This document shows positions 56,486 through 64,000 of a stretch of 64,000 nucleotides of DNA, piece by piece. Source of the DNA: Thermococcus sp. (GTDB lineage Archaea > Methanobacteriota_B > Thermococci > Thermococcales > Thermococcaceae); NCBI RefSeq assembly GCF_027052235.1, contig NZ_JALUFF010000063.1, positions 18,044-82,043 of the forward strand, read 5' to 3'. The translations under genes were made by a program, and so were the position numbers. The notes under the pieces are model-generated. The model worked only from the letters and a program-made list of their open reading frames with translations. It ran no database searches and had not been told where the DNA came from. Position 1 is the first letter of the stretch, and the number at the start of each line of letters is the position of its first letter.

Positions 56486-57186
56486 TTTAAAGACTTCGAA
56501 AGGCTTATAAGCCCAAATACCTCCTCAAGGAGGAGCTGAGGGACGTTTCGAGGTACTTCTCGATTCTCAGAGCCATTGCTCTCGGCTACACGCACTTCGG
56601 CCAGATAGCGAATAAAGCAAGGATAGAAACCAAGAGCCTCGGCAGGTACTTCAACGTTTTAGAGGAGATGGGCTACATCAGGGAAGAGAGGCCCTTTTTG
56701 GGGAAGGGACGAACGGTTTACAGGATAAACGACAACTTCTTTGCCTTCTGGTTCCGCTTCGTCTTTCCGAGGAGGGACGGGATAGAGATAGGATTTGATG
56801 TGGTGGAGGAGATAAGGGACGAGTTCAACGACTACCCTGGCTTCGTCTTTGAGGACATTGCCAGACAGTTTTTAATTGGCTCAATAAGGCTGGCGAACTG
56901 CCCTTTAAGTTCACAAAAATTGGGCGCTGGTGGCACAAGAACGAGAAGATCGACCTCGTTGCTCTGGATGAGAGGGAGAAAAAAGCCCTCTTCGTCGAGG
57001 TGAAGTGGAAAGAGCTAAGCGAGAGAAGGAAGAGAGATTCTAAAGGATTTGGAGAGGAAAGCGAAGCTTGTAGGACTGGAAGGGTGGAAGAAGTGGTATG
57101 GAATCGTTGCAAAAGAGATTGAGGAAAAGGAAGAGCTTAGAGAAGATGGCTGGCTGGTGTGGGATTTGAGGGACTTCGAGGAATAG
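56486..57186 (+). pseudogene. Broken DUF234-type archaeal ATPase (C-terminal part only)
   Basis: The fragment reads FKDFERLIS, then (frame change) KYLLKEELRDVSRYFSILRA and GRTVYRINDNFFAFWFRFVFP, then (frame change at about 56880) LNKAGELPFKFTKIGRWWHKNEKIDLVALDE, and (frame change near 57030) EILKDLERKAKLVGLEGW to the TAG at 57184. These are the winged-helix and DUF234 nuclease-like parts of archaeal ATPases. The P-loop domain is missing, and at least three single-base indels break the frame. It is clearly a decaying remnant. Confidence 0.8.
56492..56508 (+). repeat. 17-base direct repeat, left copy
   Basis: GACTTCGAAAGGCTTAT occurs here and at 58809-58825 in the same orientation, 2.3 kb apart, bracketing the ATPase remnant and the intact ATPase. 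In both copies it can encode DFERLI. Confidence 0.6.
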
Positions 57187-57408
57187 TTTAAGCAGGGGCT
57201 GATCTTCTTACTGCCCTAAAGGGCAAGGGCTCGGCTTAACACATCGCCAGCGGAGAGGTTTACTGACCTATCGCCTACTCTGGTTATATTTTGCCCCAAC
57301 TTAGTTATCATTAAGCAAGGAGGGGAACATTGGGAAACTTAAAAGGTGTTTCCTTGAATCGGTCCTTTGGCATCGGGCCAGTACTCGAAAAGCTGGGCAA
57401 GTTTACAA
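57187..57408. other. Spacer with no supported gene
   Basis: Holds a small hairpin GCCC/GGGC near 57213-57224 and an AAGGAGGGGAACATTG sequence that could start a 37-codon frame ending near 57446. That frame crosses the palindrome before the next gene and is not supported by composition. Confidence 0.3.
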
Positions 57409-57432
57409 AACAGCTATTTATAAATAGTTGTT
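57409..57432. promoter_or_regulatory. 24-base imperfect palindrome upstream of AAA ATPase (candidate operator)
   Basis: The two halves, AACAGCTATTTA and TAAATAGTTGTT, are inverted copies with one mismatched pair. It lies about 20 bases before the ATPase TATA box (GATTTATAAATG, 57448-57459), a position suited to an activator or repressor. Confidence 0.5.
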
Positions 57433-57479
57433 CGATATACTAGACAAGATTTATAAATGATGCAGATGTATTGACTATC

Positions 57480-58769
57480 ATGAGGGAGGATTTAGCCAAG
57501 GTTCTGGTGGAGTGGCAGGAAACGTGGACGCCCGAGCTCGTCGAGAGGGACTTTGACCTTTCCCTGATTCCGGATAAACCGAGAAAGGTCGTAACCTTCG
57601 CAGGCTGCAGGAGGGTCGGCAAAACCTACCTCATGTTCCAGCTCATCAACGAACTCTCAAAGAAAGTCCCGAGGGAGGAGATATTCTACGTCAACTTCGA
57701 GGATGAGAGGCTTGAGAAAAAGATCGAAACCCTAACCGAGCTCATCCCGACGATAGAGGAGCTCTATGGAAGGAAGGAAAGGCTGTACCTCTTTCTGGAC
57801 GAGATACAGAACATCCCAAACTGGGACCTCTGGGTGAGAAGAATTCACGATTCGAGGGGGGATGTAAGGCTCTTCCTGAGCGGCTCTTCCTCAAAGCTAT
57901 CCAGCAGGGAGATACCGACATCACTCAGGGGCAGGGCGCTGACCTTTGAAGTTTTCCCCCTGAGCTTCCGTGAGTTTCTAAGGTTTAAGGGCTTTGAAAT
58001 GCCTGAGAAACTGGACTTCAGCTCCAAAAAGCCAGTGCTCCTTAACCTGCTGAGGGAGTACGTCCTCTACGGAGGCTTTCCAGAGGTTGTTCTAACCAAA
58101 GACGTGAGGATCAAGAGGCTGATCGTCAGGGACTACTTCAACACGATAATAGCCCTCGATGTCGTGGAGAGGTATTCGATCAGAAACCCCGAAGAGCTCA
58201 GGGCGTTCATCAGGCTTCTCCTTAACTCCGAGTACGTGAGCCTGAGCAAAACCGCCAGAACGATGAGGAGCATGGGCTACTCAATATCCAAGTCAACGCT
58301 TGCCAACTACCTGAGGTACCTCGGGGAGTGCTACTTCGCCTTCCCCATTGAGGTTTATTCCTCCAAGGTAAAGCTCAGGATGCAGCATCCAAGAAAGATG
58401 TACTTCGTTGACACATCGTTCCTGACGTTTCTGAGCGTAAAGTTCAGCGAGAACATCGGGAGGCTGATGGAGAACACGGTTTTTATCGAACTCCTCAGGC
58501 GTGGAAAGGAGGTCAACTATGCCCTCGGAGATAACTGGGAGGTCGATTTCGTCCTGCCCGATGAAGGAGTCCTCCTACAAGTTAGCTACGATGTTGGCGA
58601 TGAGGAGACGCTAAGGCGCGAGGTGAACGCGCTGAGGAAGGCATCGAGGGAGTTCGGCTTTAAAAATGCCCTGTTGATTACGTGGGATTCTGAGAGGAGG
58701 ATAGAAAGGGGGAAAACCACGATAGAGATGGTGCCGCTGTGGAAGTTCCTGCTTGGGGAGTTTATTTAA
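57480..58769 (+). CDS. Archaeal AAA ATPase with DUF4143 C-terminal domain
   Basis: 429 residues. The P-loop AGCRRVGKTY (41-50), Walker B LYLFLDEIQNIPNW and sensor LFLSGSSSKLSSREI belong to the AAA_14 ATPase group; the C-terminal half (DUF4143) ends in a nuclease-like DFVLPDEGVLLQVSYD. Such genes are abundant and mobile in Thermococcales, with unknown roles. The TATA box lies ~25 bases before the ATG at 57480, so the mRNA is probably leaderless; this decides the start. Intact, in contrast to the neighbouring DUF234 remnant. Confidence 0.9.
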   Translation: MREDLAKVLVEWQETWTPELVERDFDLSLIPDKPRKVVTFAGCRRVGKTYLMFQLINELSKKVPREEIFYVNFEDERLEKKIETLTELIPTIEELYGRKERLYLFLDEIQNIPNWDLWVRRIHDSRGDVRLFLSGSSSKLSSREIPTSLRGRALTFEVFPLSFREFLRFKGFEMPEKLDFSSKKPVLLNLLREYVLYGGFPEVVLTKDVRIKRLIVRDYFNTIIALDVVERYSIRNPEELRAFIRLLLNSEYVSLSKTARTMRSMGYSISKSTLANYLRYLGECYFAFPIEVYSSKVKLRMQHPRKMYFVDTSFLTFLSVKFSENIGRLMENTVFIELLRRGKEVNYALGDNWEVDFVLPDEGVLLQVSYDVGDEETLRREVNALRKASREFGFKNALLITWDSERRIERGKTTIEMVPLWKFLLGEFI

Positions 58770-58789
58770 GTGTAGCATGGTCTGTGGTG

Positions 58790-58863
58790 GATGGGCCGGG
58801 ATTTAGCCGACTTCGAAAGGCTTATCCCCTCAAAAACTATAGACTCCACGTGGAATCACGCCT
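58790..58863 (+). pseudogene. Possible ATPase fragment (DFERLI peptide)
   Basis: A 24-codon frame starting MGRDLADFERLIPSKT contains the right copy of the 17-base repeat and resembles the DFERLI peptide at the front of the broken ATPase at 56486. It may be a leftover of a duplicated or recombined ATPase gene. Too short to be certain. Confidence 0.3.
58809..58825 (+). repeat. 17-base direct repeat, right copy
   Basis: GACTTCGAAAGGCTTAT, identical to 56492-56508. Flanking bases differ after the repeat (ATCCCC here, AAGCCC there). Confidence 0.6.
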
Positions 58864-58907
58864 GAGCCCCTGCAGTTATTCCGAATTCACGGCTGGTGGT
58901 GACTGCA

Positions 58908-59033
58908 ATGGTTACGTACTACCTCACGGGAAAAATTCGAAAGACGGTGCGCGTAGAAAGAAAAAAAGGTTGGTTCGGCAAGGAGGTTGAAGAAATACCT
59001 GTACATGATGCAGAAGAGCTAAAAAAAGAGTGA
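58908..59033 (+). CDS. Small basic protein (41 aa)
   Basis: ATG at 58908 follows GGTGGTGACTGCA, a good ribosome site. The peptide MVTYYLTGKIRKTVRVERKK leads into GWFGKEVEEIPV and an acidic end. It reads as a small beta-hairpin protein. No family recognised. It ends 16 bases before the frameshifted gene that follows and may share its mRNA. Confidence 0.5.
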   Translation: MVTYYLTGKIRKTVRVERKKGWFGKEVEEIPVHDAEELKKE

Positions 59034-59049
59034 AACGTTAGTAGGAGAA

Positions 59050-59953
59050 ATGAGAGAGCTCATGAAAATCCTAGAAGAAAATGGGATCAAGCTCTCAAAA
59101 AAGTGCTTAAGGACGCGCTGGAACACACACTCATGTAACAATATTAGACGAGAACAAAGAAAGGTACCACGATGTGTATGCCCCGAACAAAACAGATGCA
59201 ACGAAATACAATATTCTCTTTCAGCTTCTAGCACTGCCAACTGCTTACAAAGGCAGCGAATATACTTATCAAGAGCACAGTAAAACAACTGAACGTATTT
59301 TGAATATAGCCATTGGCGATGAAAGAACAGAGAAAAAGTGGGTATGGCACCCGGATCTGAAAGAAATAGACAAAAAGGCTCGAATACTTCCGCCCTTCGA
59401 AGAGCTAAAAAAGCGGGCAGCAGTGATAGCAATGATCCTGGAGGATGAATACGACCACATACCAGAAGAAAAAAGAAAGAATATGGAAGAATTCGTGAAT
59501 GCTGCAATTAAACTGGCAGAACGCTTAGCAGAGATAAAGGCAAAGGGAGAAAAGGCAACAAGACATATCAAAGCAGGTAAAGTGCCAGAATTTGAGGAAT
59601 TTGTAGACGCGTTCAAGAAGGTAGCGCCAGAGGAAATGATCGTAAGGCAAAAAAAGAAACCCTCCGCAAAGTATCCGAAGGTTCAGAAGCAGATAGAAAC
59701 AGAGCCGAGGACGAAAAGTTTACCCGAAGATACTAAACTCGAAGTCCTCTCCATCCTCCAAGCTTTAGAGTTCGCGGACTACTCCGAAAAAGCCAAGGAA
59801 AAAGCCCTCGGAAAGCTGGCCTCGATGCTCGAAGAGCTCTCGAAGGAAAAGCTCACCCCCGAGAACCTCCAGAAAATCGGCCTCGTAGCCTTCGCTATCG
59901 GGCTAATAAAACGGAGTGAGTTCGAGCGGGTGGAGGAGATAAAGAAGCTCTGA
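59050..59953 (+). pseudogene. Twice-frameshifted gene for a helical hypothetical protein (~300 aa)
   Basis: The ATG at 59050 follows TAGGAGAA and begins MRELMKILEENGIKLSKK. Reading must shift at the A6 tract near 59097-59102 to give VLKDALEH, then again at the ACACACAC tract near 59123-59130 to give THVTILDENKERYHDVYAPNKT and continue open to TGA at 59953. The restored protein is about 300 residues, highly charged and helical, with a lysine-rich linker around 59650-59720. Base composition changes from AT-rich in the 5' two thirds to typical Thermococcus GC content after about 59730, suggesting a mosaic origin. A shorter product starting inside the open part is possible. Confidence 0.6.
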
Positions 59954-60052
59954 GGGGTTTAGTTAAAAACTCCACTTGAAGGAATCCTGATCTGAGAGAA
60001 GCTCTCAAAGGTTTTCGTTACCAACGAATTTTGCTCTGGCGCTATGAGTATA

Positions 60053-60140
60053 TGGTGCGGGGGCGGGGATTTGAACCCCGGAACCCCTACGGGAGTGGAT
60101 CTTGAGTCCACCGCCTTTGACCAGGCTCGGCAACCCCCGC
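60053..60140 (-). tRNA. tRNA-Leu (anticodon CAA)
   Basis: Class II tRNA with acceptor GCGGGGG/CCCCCGC, anticodon stem GTGGA/TCCAC around loop CTCAAGA, long variable arm and encoded CCA. Third leucine tRNA of the window, very similar in body to the CAG one at 13256. Confidence 0.95.
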
Positions 60141-60186
60141 TCGGTTCGAGAATAATGGGGAAGGCGGGCTTTATAAAATTAACCGC

Positions 60187-60876
60187 TCAGCGTTCGAGTC
60201 TTTTGACGCCTTCCTTGGTGCCAACAAGAACGATGTCCGCTATATCGGCAAAGATTCCGTTTTCGACAACTCCGGGAATCGTGTTGAGCTCTATCTCAAG
60301 GTCGAGGGGGTCATCTATCCTGTGGAACCTTGCGTCGAGGATGAAGTTGCCGTTGTCGGTTATGACCGGCCCGTCCTTCTTCTCCGCCATCCTCAGCTCG
60401 GCCTCCGCGTTGAAGACCTCAAGCTCCTCCGCTATGGCCCTCCATGCCGGAGGAATGACCTCTATCGGGACGGGCACCCTCTGGCCTAGGCTCTCGACGA
60501 GCTTGCTTTCATCAACGAGTACCAAGAAAGTCCCGGCTCGATATTCGATTACCTTCTCCATCGTCAACGCCCCGCCCCTGCCCTTGATGAGGTTGAGGTG
60601 GGGGTCAACTTCATCGGCGCCATCGACGGCTATGTCTATTGCATCGACCTCGTCGAGGGAAACGACGGGGACACCGCTCTCTATGGCCAGCAGTCTCGCC
60701 TGATGGGACGTGGGAATGCCGTAGACCTCCTCAAGCTCCCCCTCCATTATGAGCTTCCCGAGGTAGCGGATGAAGTAAGCGGTCGTAGAGCCGGTCCCAA
60801 GGCCGACAACCATCTCGTCCTCGATGAACTTCAGGGCCTCCTTTGCGACGGCCTTCTTCATTTCCTCAGCGTTCAT
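60187..60876 (-). CDS. rpiA: Ribose-5-phosphate isomerase A
   Basis: Converts ribose-5-phosphate and ribulose-5-phosphate; needed to make ribose for PRPP in an organism without the oxidative pentose pathway. The 229 residues contain GLGTGSTTAYFIRYLG, VDGADEVDPHLNLIKGRGGALTMEKV and the ESKLVE motif. Start MNAEEMKKAVAKEAL is nine codons inside the longest frame, with GGGGTGAGGGCG upstream. Begins five bases after the upstream membrane-protein gene. Confidence 0.95.
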   Translation of the reverse strand: MNAEEMKKAVAKEALKFIEDEMVVGLGTGSTTAYFIRYLGKLIMEGELEEVYGIPTSHQARLLAIESGVPVVSLDEVDAIDIAVDGADEVDPHLNLIKGRGGALTMEKVIEYRAGTFLVLVDESKLVESLGQRVPVPIEVIPPAWRAIAEELEVFNAEAELRMAEKKDGPVITDNGNFILDARFHRIDDPLDLEIELNTIPGVVENGIFADIADIVLVGTKEGVKRLER

Positions 60877-60881
60877 CGCCC

Positions 60882-61247
60882 TCACCCCGTGCCGGGCAGG
60901 CATTTTATAGTCGCGTTGCCCGAGCTGACCATCTTATAGAGCAGGCTCTGGTTGGAGTAGCAGACCGGTGTGAAGTGAACAGCCACAGTGTAGCTGAGCA
61001 TCGTGAAGTACAGCCAGAACAGTAGCCATCCCCAGAATGCTTTCTTGAATATCGCCCTCTGGTCGGGTACATCCGGGGGCAGTTCCTTGACCACGGCCAT
61101 AACGAACCTGTCTGTGAGGAAATAGAGCAGAAAGCCCAGTATCCACGCCGCACGGTTGTAGTATGCGAGCCACCCACTGATCACTCCGGTTATTATTCCC
61201 CAGAGATAAACGGTGAGCGAAAACTTGTGTTCAAGGGCCAGCTTCAC
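60882..61247 (-). CDS. Membrane protein of unknown function (121 aa)
   Basis: About four hydrophobic segments (approximately 12-29, 33-49, 68-84 and 86-100), then an external-looking tail with two cysteines (VCYSNQS, TIKCLPG). No recognised motif. ATG follows GGAGAGGAGTGA. Operon partner of rpiA by spacing. Confidence 0.7.
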   Translation of the reverse strand: MKLALEHKFSLTVYLWGIITGVISGWLAYYNRAAWILGFLLYFLTDRFVMAVVKELPPDVPDQRAIFKKAFWGWLLFWLYFTMLSYTVAVHFTPVCYSNQSLLYKMVSSGNATIKCLPGTG

Positions 61248-61305
61248 TCCTCTCCACCTATGCCCTCTCTCTGAGATGGGTCTTAAAAACTTTCCTTAGC
61301 CTGAA

Positions 61306-61316
61306 ACCTTAAATAG
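61306..61316 (+). promoter_or_regulatory. Promoter of the CBS-domain gene
   Basis: ACCTTAAATAG is a TATA-like element about 35 bases before the ATG at 61348. Confidence 0.45.
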
Positions 61317-61347
61317 TATTGATGACCTTAGCTAAGCGGTGGTGTAA

Positions 61348-62190
61348 ATGAGGGTCAAGACTCTGATGACAAAGGATCCAGTGGTCATACAGCTCCCGGC
61401 GAGTAGGGAATACGCACTTGAGCTCTTCAAAAAGCACAAGGTTCGCTCTTTTCCGGTCGTCAACAGAGAGGGAAAGCTAGTTGGGATAATCAGCATAAAG
61501 AACATCCTCGTTAACCCCGATGAAGACCAGCTGGCCATGCTCATCAGGAGGGACGTTCCAACAGTTAAGGTTAACGATGACCTCAAGAAGGCCGTCAGGA
61601 AGATTCTCGACTCAGGCTACAGAAGGGTCGTTGTCGTTGACGACGAGGGGAGACCCATAGGCATCCTGACCGTCGGGGACATAGTGAGGAGGTACCTCTC
61701 GAAGAACGAGAAGCTCAGGGAAGTTAGCATCGAGCCCTACTACCAGAGAAACGTCAGCGTTGTCTGGCGCGGGACGCCCCTAAAGGCTGCGCTGAAGGCC
61801 CTCCTGCTCTGCAACGCCATGGCGATACCGGTTATAGACGACGACGGGAACCTCATCGGGATGGTCGATGAGACAGACCTGCTCCACGACAGCGAGGTGA
61901 TAAGGGTCATAAAGCAGACCTCCCTCTCGGCTTCAAGCGAGGAGGACTGGATACTTGAGGCAAACCCGACGCTCATCTTCGAGAAGGCCGAACTCCAGCT
62001 CCCGAAAAAGCCGGTTGAGGAGATAATGAACCCCAACGTTGTGGTCGCAACTCCCCACATGAGCGTTTACGACGTGGCCCAGAAGATGGTGAAGTACGAG
62101 ATAGAGCAGTTGCCAGTCATAAGGGGCGAGGGCGAACTCATCGGAATAGTCAGGGACATGGACATCATAAAGGTCATCCTCGGGAGGTAA
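61348..62190 (+). CDS. Protein with four CBS domains
   Basis: 280 residues in two CBS pairs: MTKDPVVIQLPASREYALELF at the start, DVPTVKVNDDLKKAVRKIL, RGTPLKAALKALLLC, and MNPNVVVATPHMSVYDVAQKM. CBS pairs bind AMP, ATP or S-adenosyl ligands and usually sense energy state. No enzymatic domain is fused, so it probably regulates another protein. ATG follows GGTGGTGTAA. Confidence 0.92.
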   Translation: MRVKTLMTKDPVVIQLPASREYALELFKKHKVRSFPVVNREGKLVGIISIKNILVNPDEDQLAMLIRRDVPTVKVNDDLKKAVRKILDSGYRRVVVVDDEGRPIGILTVGDIVRRYLSKNEKLREVSIEPYYQRNVSVVWRGTPLKAALKALLLCNAMAIPVIDDDGNLIGMVDETDLLHDSEVIRVIKQTSLSASSEEDWILEANPTLIFEKAELQLPKKPVEEIMNPNVVVATPHMSVYDVAQKMVKYEIEQLPVIRGEGELIGIVRDMDIIKVILGR

Positions 62191-62229
62191 GGCCTTTAAG
62201 CCCTCCCCCAACTTTTCTGCGGTGGTTTC

Positions 62230-63240
62230 GTGAAGGAGATAACTCTCTCCATCTTCGGCTTTGGGAACGTGGGAAGAGCAACCGCGAGGGTTCTCCTCGA
62301 AAAGACTGGGTTCTTCAGGAAGAAGTACGGACTGAGCTTTAAGGTTCTCAGCGTGGCCGATACGAGCGGTCTCGTTTGGCTGCCCGAGGGCATAGACCTC
62401 AGGGAGGCGCTCCTCGTGAAGGAGAACTTCGGGAGGCTCTCGGCCTGGACGAACGACTACGAGGTCTACAACATGAAACCCGGTGAGGCAATCGAGGAGG
62501 TAAACCCTGACATCGTCGTTGACGTCACCAACGATGCCAACGCCTTCCCCTGGCACCTCAGGGCGATAAGGAACGGGAGCGCCCTCGTTACGAGCAACAA
62601 GCCACCCTTGGCGTTCCACTACTCCGAGCTCGTTGGCGAGGCAGAGAGGAGGGGAATCCCTTACCTCTTCGAGGCAACGGTCATGGCGGGGACGCCGGTG
62701 ATAGCTCTCCTGCGGGAGAACCTGCTGGGGGACAGGGTTGAGAGTATCGAGGCAGTTCTCAACGCGACGACTACATTCATCCTCTCCAGGATGGAGGAGG
62801 GAAAGACCTTCGAGGAGGCGCTGAGGGAAGCCCAGTCCCTCGGTATGGCCGAGAGGGACCCGAGCGGGGACGTGCTCGGGATAGATGCGGGTTACAAGGC
62901 AACGATTCTGCACTGCGTCGCCTTCCATCCGATGACGTTCGGGGAGGCCGAGGTGAGGGGAATAGACGGCATAACGCCCGAGCTTGTGAGGGAGGCAACC
63001 TCCCACGGGAAGACGATAAGGCTCGTCGCGACCGTTGAGAGGGGGAAGGTAAAGGTCGAGCCCAGGGAGATACCCCTCGAAAGCCCGCTGGCCGTTTCGA
63101 GCAACGAGAACGTCGCCCTGATAAAAACCGATCTCCTCGGGGAGCTGCTCGTTAAGGGGGCGGGAGCCGGGCCCCGGGAGACGGCAAGCGGAGTCGTGAG
63201 CGATATCGTTAAGGCAGGGCTAGTCCTTAGGGAAGCATGA
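62230..63240 (+). CDS. hom: Homoserine dehydrogenase
   Basis: Reduces aspartate semialdehyde to homoserine, the branch point to threonine and methionine. The 336 residues have the NAD-binding GFGNVGRAT near the start, TSNKPPLAFHY, and the catalytic-domain segments EATVMAGTPVIALLRENL and DPSGDVLGIDAGYKATILHC. GTG start at 62230, behind GGTGGTTTC. No fused aspartokinase. The last 14 bases overlap the convergent membrane-protein gene. Confidence 0.95.
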   Translation: MKEITLSIFGFGNVGRATARVLLEKTGFFRKKYGLSFKVLSVADTSGLVWLPEGIDLREALLVKENFGRLSAWTNDYEVYNMKPGEAIEEVNPDIVVDVTNDANAFPWHLRAIRNGSALVTSNKPPLAFHYSELVGEAERRGIPYLFEATVMAGTPVIALLRENLLGDRVESIEAVLNATTTFILSRMEEGKTFEEALREAQSLGMAERDPSGDVLGIDAGYKATILHCVAFHPMTFGEAEVRGIDGITPELVREATSHGKTIRLVATVERGKVKVEPREIPLESPLAVSSNENVALIKTDLLGELLVKGAGAGPRETASGVVSDIVKAGLVLREA

Positions 63241-63640
63241 CTTCTTCACTTTCCGCAGTTATTCCAAGCTCGACCTTCCCGAACCTGTGCCCGATGGCCC
63301 GAACCTCAAGAACCCCGCAGGGAGTTCTCAGCTTCTTCTCCTCAAAGAGGGGGAAGAAGTCTCTAAGGACAACGTTGCCATTTGAGTCCCTGAGGATTAA
63401 GGTGGAAGTGCCATAATCCGGAACCAGAAGGAAAGTTCCCTGGGTGCATTCCACTCTGACAACCCGAAGGCGGTTTGCAAGAATAAGGAGAGCTAGAGCT
63501 ATGAAAACGTTTGGCAGTGAGTAGGCTGTCCTTCCCGTGGCTATTCCGATGAAAAGAAGAGCTAGAGAGAAAGCCAAGAAAACCACACCGGCCTTCCAGA
63601 GTTTCTCATCTCTGACGGTGGTCTTCACAAGTCTGACCAT
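63227..63640 (-). CDS. Membrane-anchored hypothetical protein (137 aa)
   Basis: Two TM helices (about 15-31 and 38-55) followed by a soluble beta-rich domain with FLLVPDYGTSTLILRDSNGNVVLRD. No family recognised; the hairpin-plus-domain plan resembles small archaeal membrane sensors. Start at ATG 63638-63640 behind GTGGTGATGG; an earlier in-frame start six codons upstream is possible. Confidence 0.7.
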   Translation of the reverse strand: MVRLVKTTVRDEKLWKAGVVFLAFSLALLFIGIATGRTAYSLPNVFIALALLILANRLRVVRVECTQGTFLLVPDYGTSTLILRDSNGNVVLRDFFPLFEEKKLRTPCGVLEVRAIGHRFGKVELGITAESEEVMLP

Positions 63641-63697
63641 CACCACTGATAGCCACAAGCCTTTTTAATCCTTTTCCGAGTCCCGAGTGGTGAAAGC

Positions 63698-64000
63698 ATG
63701 GAGCACGTCATAGCGCTCCATCAGGTTTACGCCGAACTGCTCTTCCGCGGGCTGAAAACGGTGGAGCTGAGGAAGTCGAGGGCCTTCAACGAGGGGGACT
63801 TAGTGTTCCTCTACGTGGCGAGGGGCAACCCCTACGAGCTTCGCGATACGCTCAGGAGGCTCGGCCTCCACGAGGAGCAGACGCTGACGAAGAGGGGGAC
63901 AATTGCAGGTGGTTTCGAGGTTGGCGAGGTCATAAAGGCCGACCCCGAGACGCTCTGGGAGATGACCAAGGAAACGAGCGGTTTAAGTCTCGTCCACGGG
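63698..64000 (+). CDS. ASCH-domain protein, N-terminal part
   Basis: The first 101 residues match an ASCH (PUA-like) fold: LHQVYAELLFRGLKTVELRKSRAF, GDLVFLYVARGNPYEL and GGFEVGEVIKADPETLWEM. ASCH proteins are small RNA-binding or nucleotide-modifying proteins. The gene continues past the right edge. ATG at 63698 behind GTGGTGAAAGC. Confidence 0.75.
   Translation, partial: MEHVIALHQVYAELLFRGLKTVELRKSRAFNEGDLVFLYVARGNPYELRDTLRRLGLHEEQTLTKRGTIAGGFEVGEVIKADPETLWEMTKETSGLSLVHG

Noticed and set aside
57332..57446. TTG-initiated frame of ~37 codons after AAGGAGGGGAACA
   Set aside because: It crosses the palindrome and the TATA region of the following ATPase; no family resemblance. Could be a remnant but cannot be supported.
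59019..59507. 162-codon open frame on the minus strand opposite the frameshifted gene
   Set aside because: Phe/Leu/Ser-rich translation typical of an antisense shadow of a Lys/Glu-rich gene, with no ribosome site.
61933..63006. 357-codon open frame on the minus strand opposite hom and the CBS gene
   Set aside because: Long but antisense to two well-identified enzymes; in GC-rich Thermococcus DNA such mirrored frames are common artefacts. Same holds for the plus-strand frame at 35109-36203 opposite L3 and L4.

Overview
The window is a piece of a hyperthermophilic euryarchaeal chromosome, almost certainly a Thermococcus (order Thermococcales). The evidence is internal: archaeal-type ribosomal proteins (L14e, L18e, L19e, L32e, L34e, L40e, S4e), RNA polymerase subunits RpoK, RpoN and RpoD, Spt5/NusG, RNase P protein 1, archaeal adenylate and cytidylate kinases, Cbf5/TruB, AT-rich TATA boxes 25-40 bases before starts, GGTG-type ribosome binding sites, and eight tRNA genes that all encode their CCA ends. 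No CRISPR array, rRNA gene or intact insertion sequence was seen.

Layout. 1-3.5 kb (minus): end of an FAD disulfide reductase/NADH oxidase, MTA phosphorylase, a repeat protein and small ORFs. 3.8-9.0 kb: SRP54 operon, a YkgJ protein, a GfcR-like regulator, an Lrp regulator, tRNA-Arg and a phosphoesterase-fold protein without metal ligands. 9.4-15.7 kb (minus): S13-S4-S11-RpoD, L18e-L13-S9-RpoN, RpoK-enolase paralog-S2 and L40e, with four tRNA genes threaded between them. 16.3-18.8 kb: an AT-richer accessory insert. 18.8-37.0 kb (minus): the S10/spc/alpha-type superoperon, running from a SPOUT methyltransferase and L3 down to SecY, adenylate kinase, a YidC-like insertase, L34e, CMK, L14e, an SDR and Cbf5. 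37.2-43.2 kb: tRNA-Thr, an RNA-ligase partner nuclease, a sugar-isomerase-like protein, a micro-pilin and a TAXI-type TRAP transporter. 43.4-48.9 kb (plus): DTD2-type D-aminoacyl-tRNA deacylase, FtsZ, SecE, Spt5, L11, L1, L10, L12. 49.0-56.4 kb: tRNA-Pro, TatD-like hydrolase, asparagine synthetase, aminotransferase, MFS carrier, L10e and RNA ligase. 56.4-60.0 kb: a small unstable region with a broken DUF234 ATPase, an intact AAA ATPase and a twice-frameshifted gene. 60.0-64.0 kb: tRNA-Leu, RpiA, CBS protein, homoserine dehydrogenase and an ASCH protein cut by the window end.

Most genes are translation, secretion and transcription housekeeping. The strongest unexpected signal is in the accessory insert: a secreted preproprotein (17129-18028) whose last ~72 residues carry eight cysteines in four evenly spaced CX2-3C pairs, organised like the haloarchaeal halocin C8 precursor (signal peptide, large pro/immunity domain, compact Cys-rich C-terminus), followed by two tiny membrane-protein genes. 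I read it as a candidate Thermococcus archaeocin operon. Secondary signals are non-catalytic paralogs (phosphoesterase, enolase), tRNAs fused to protein operons (a stop codon lies inside tRNA-Ser), a structured leader before L1, palindromic operators, micro-ORFs and a hairpin-rich gene-free stretch.
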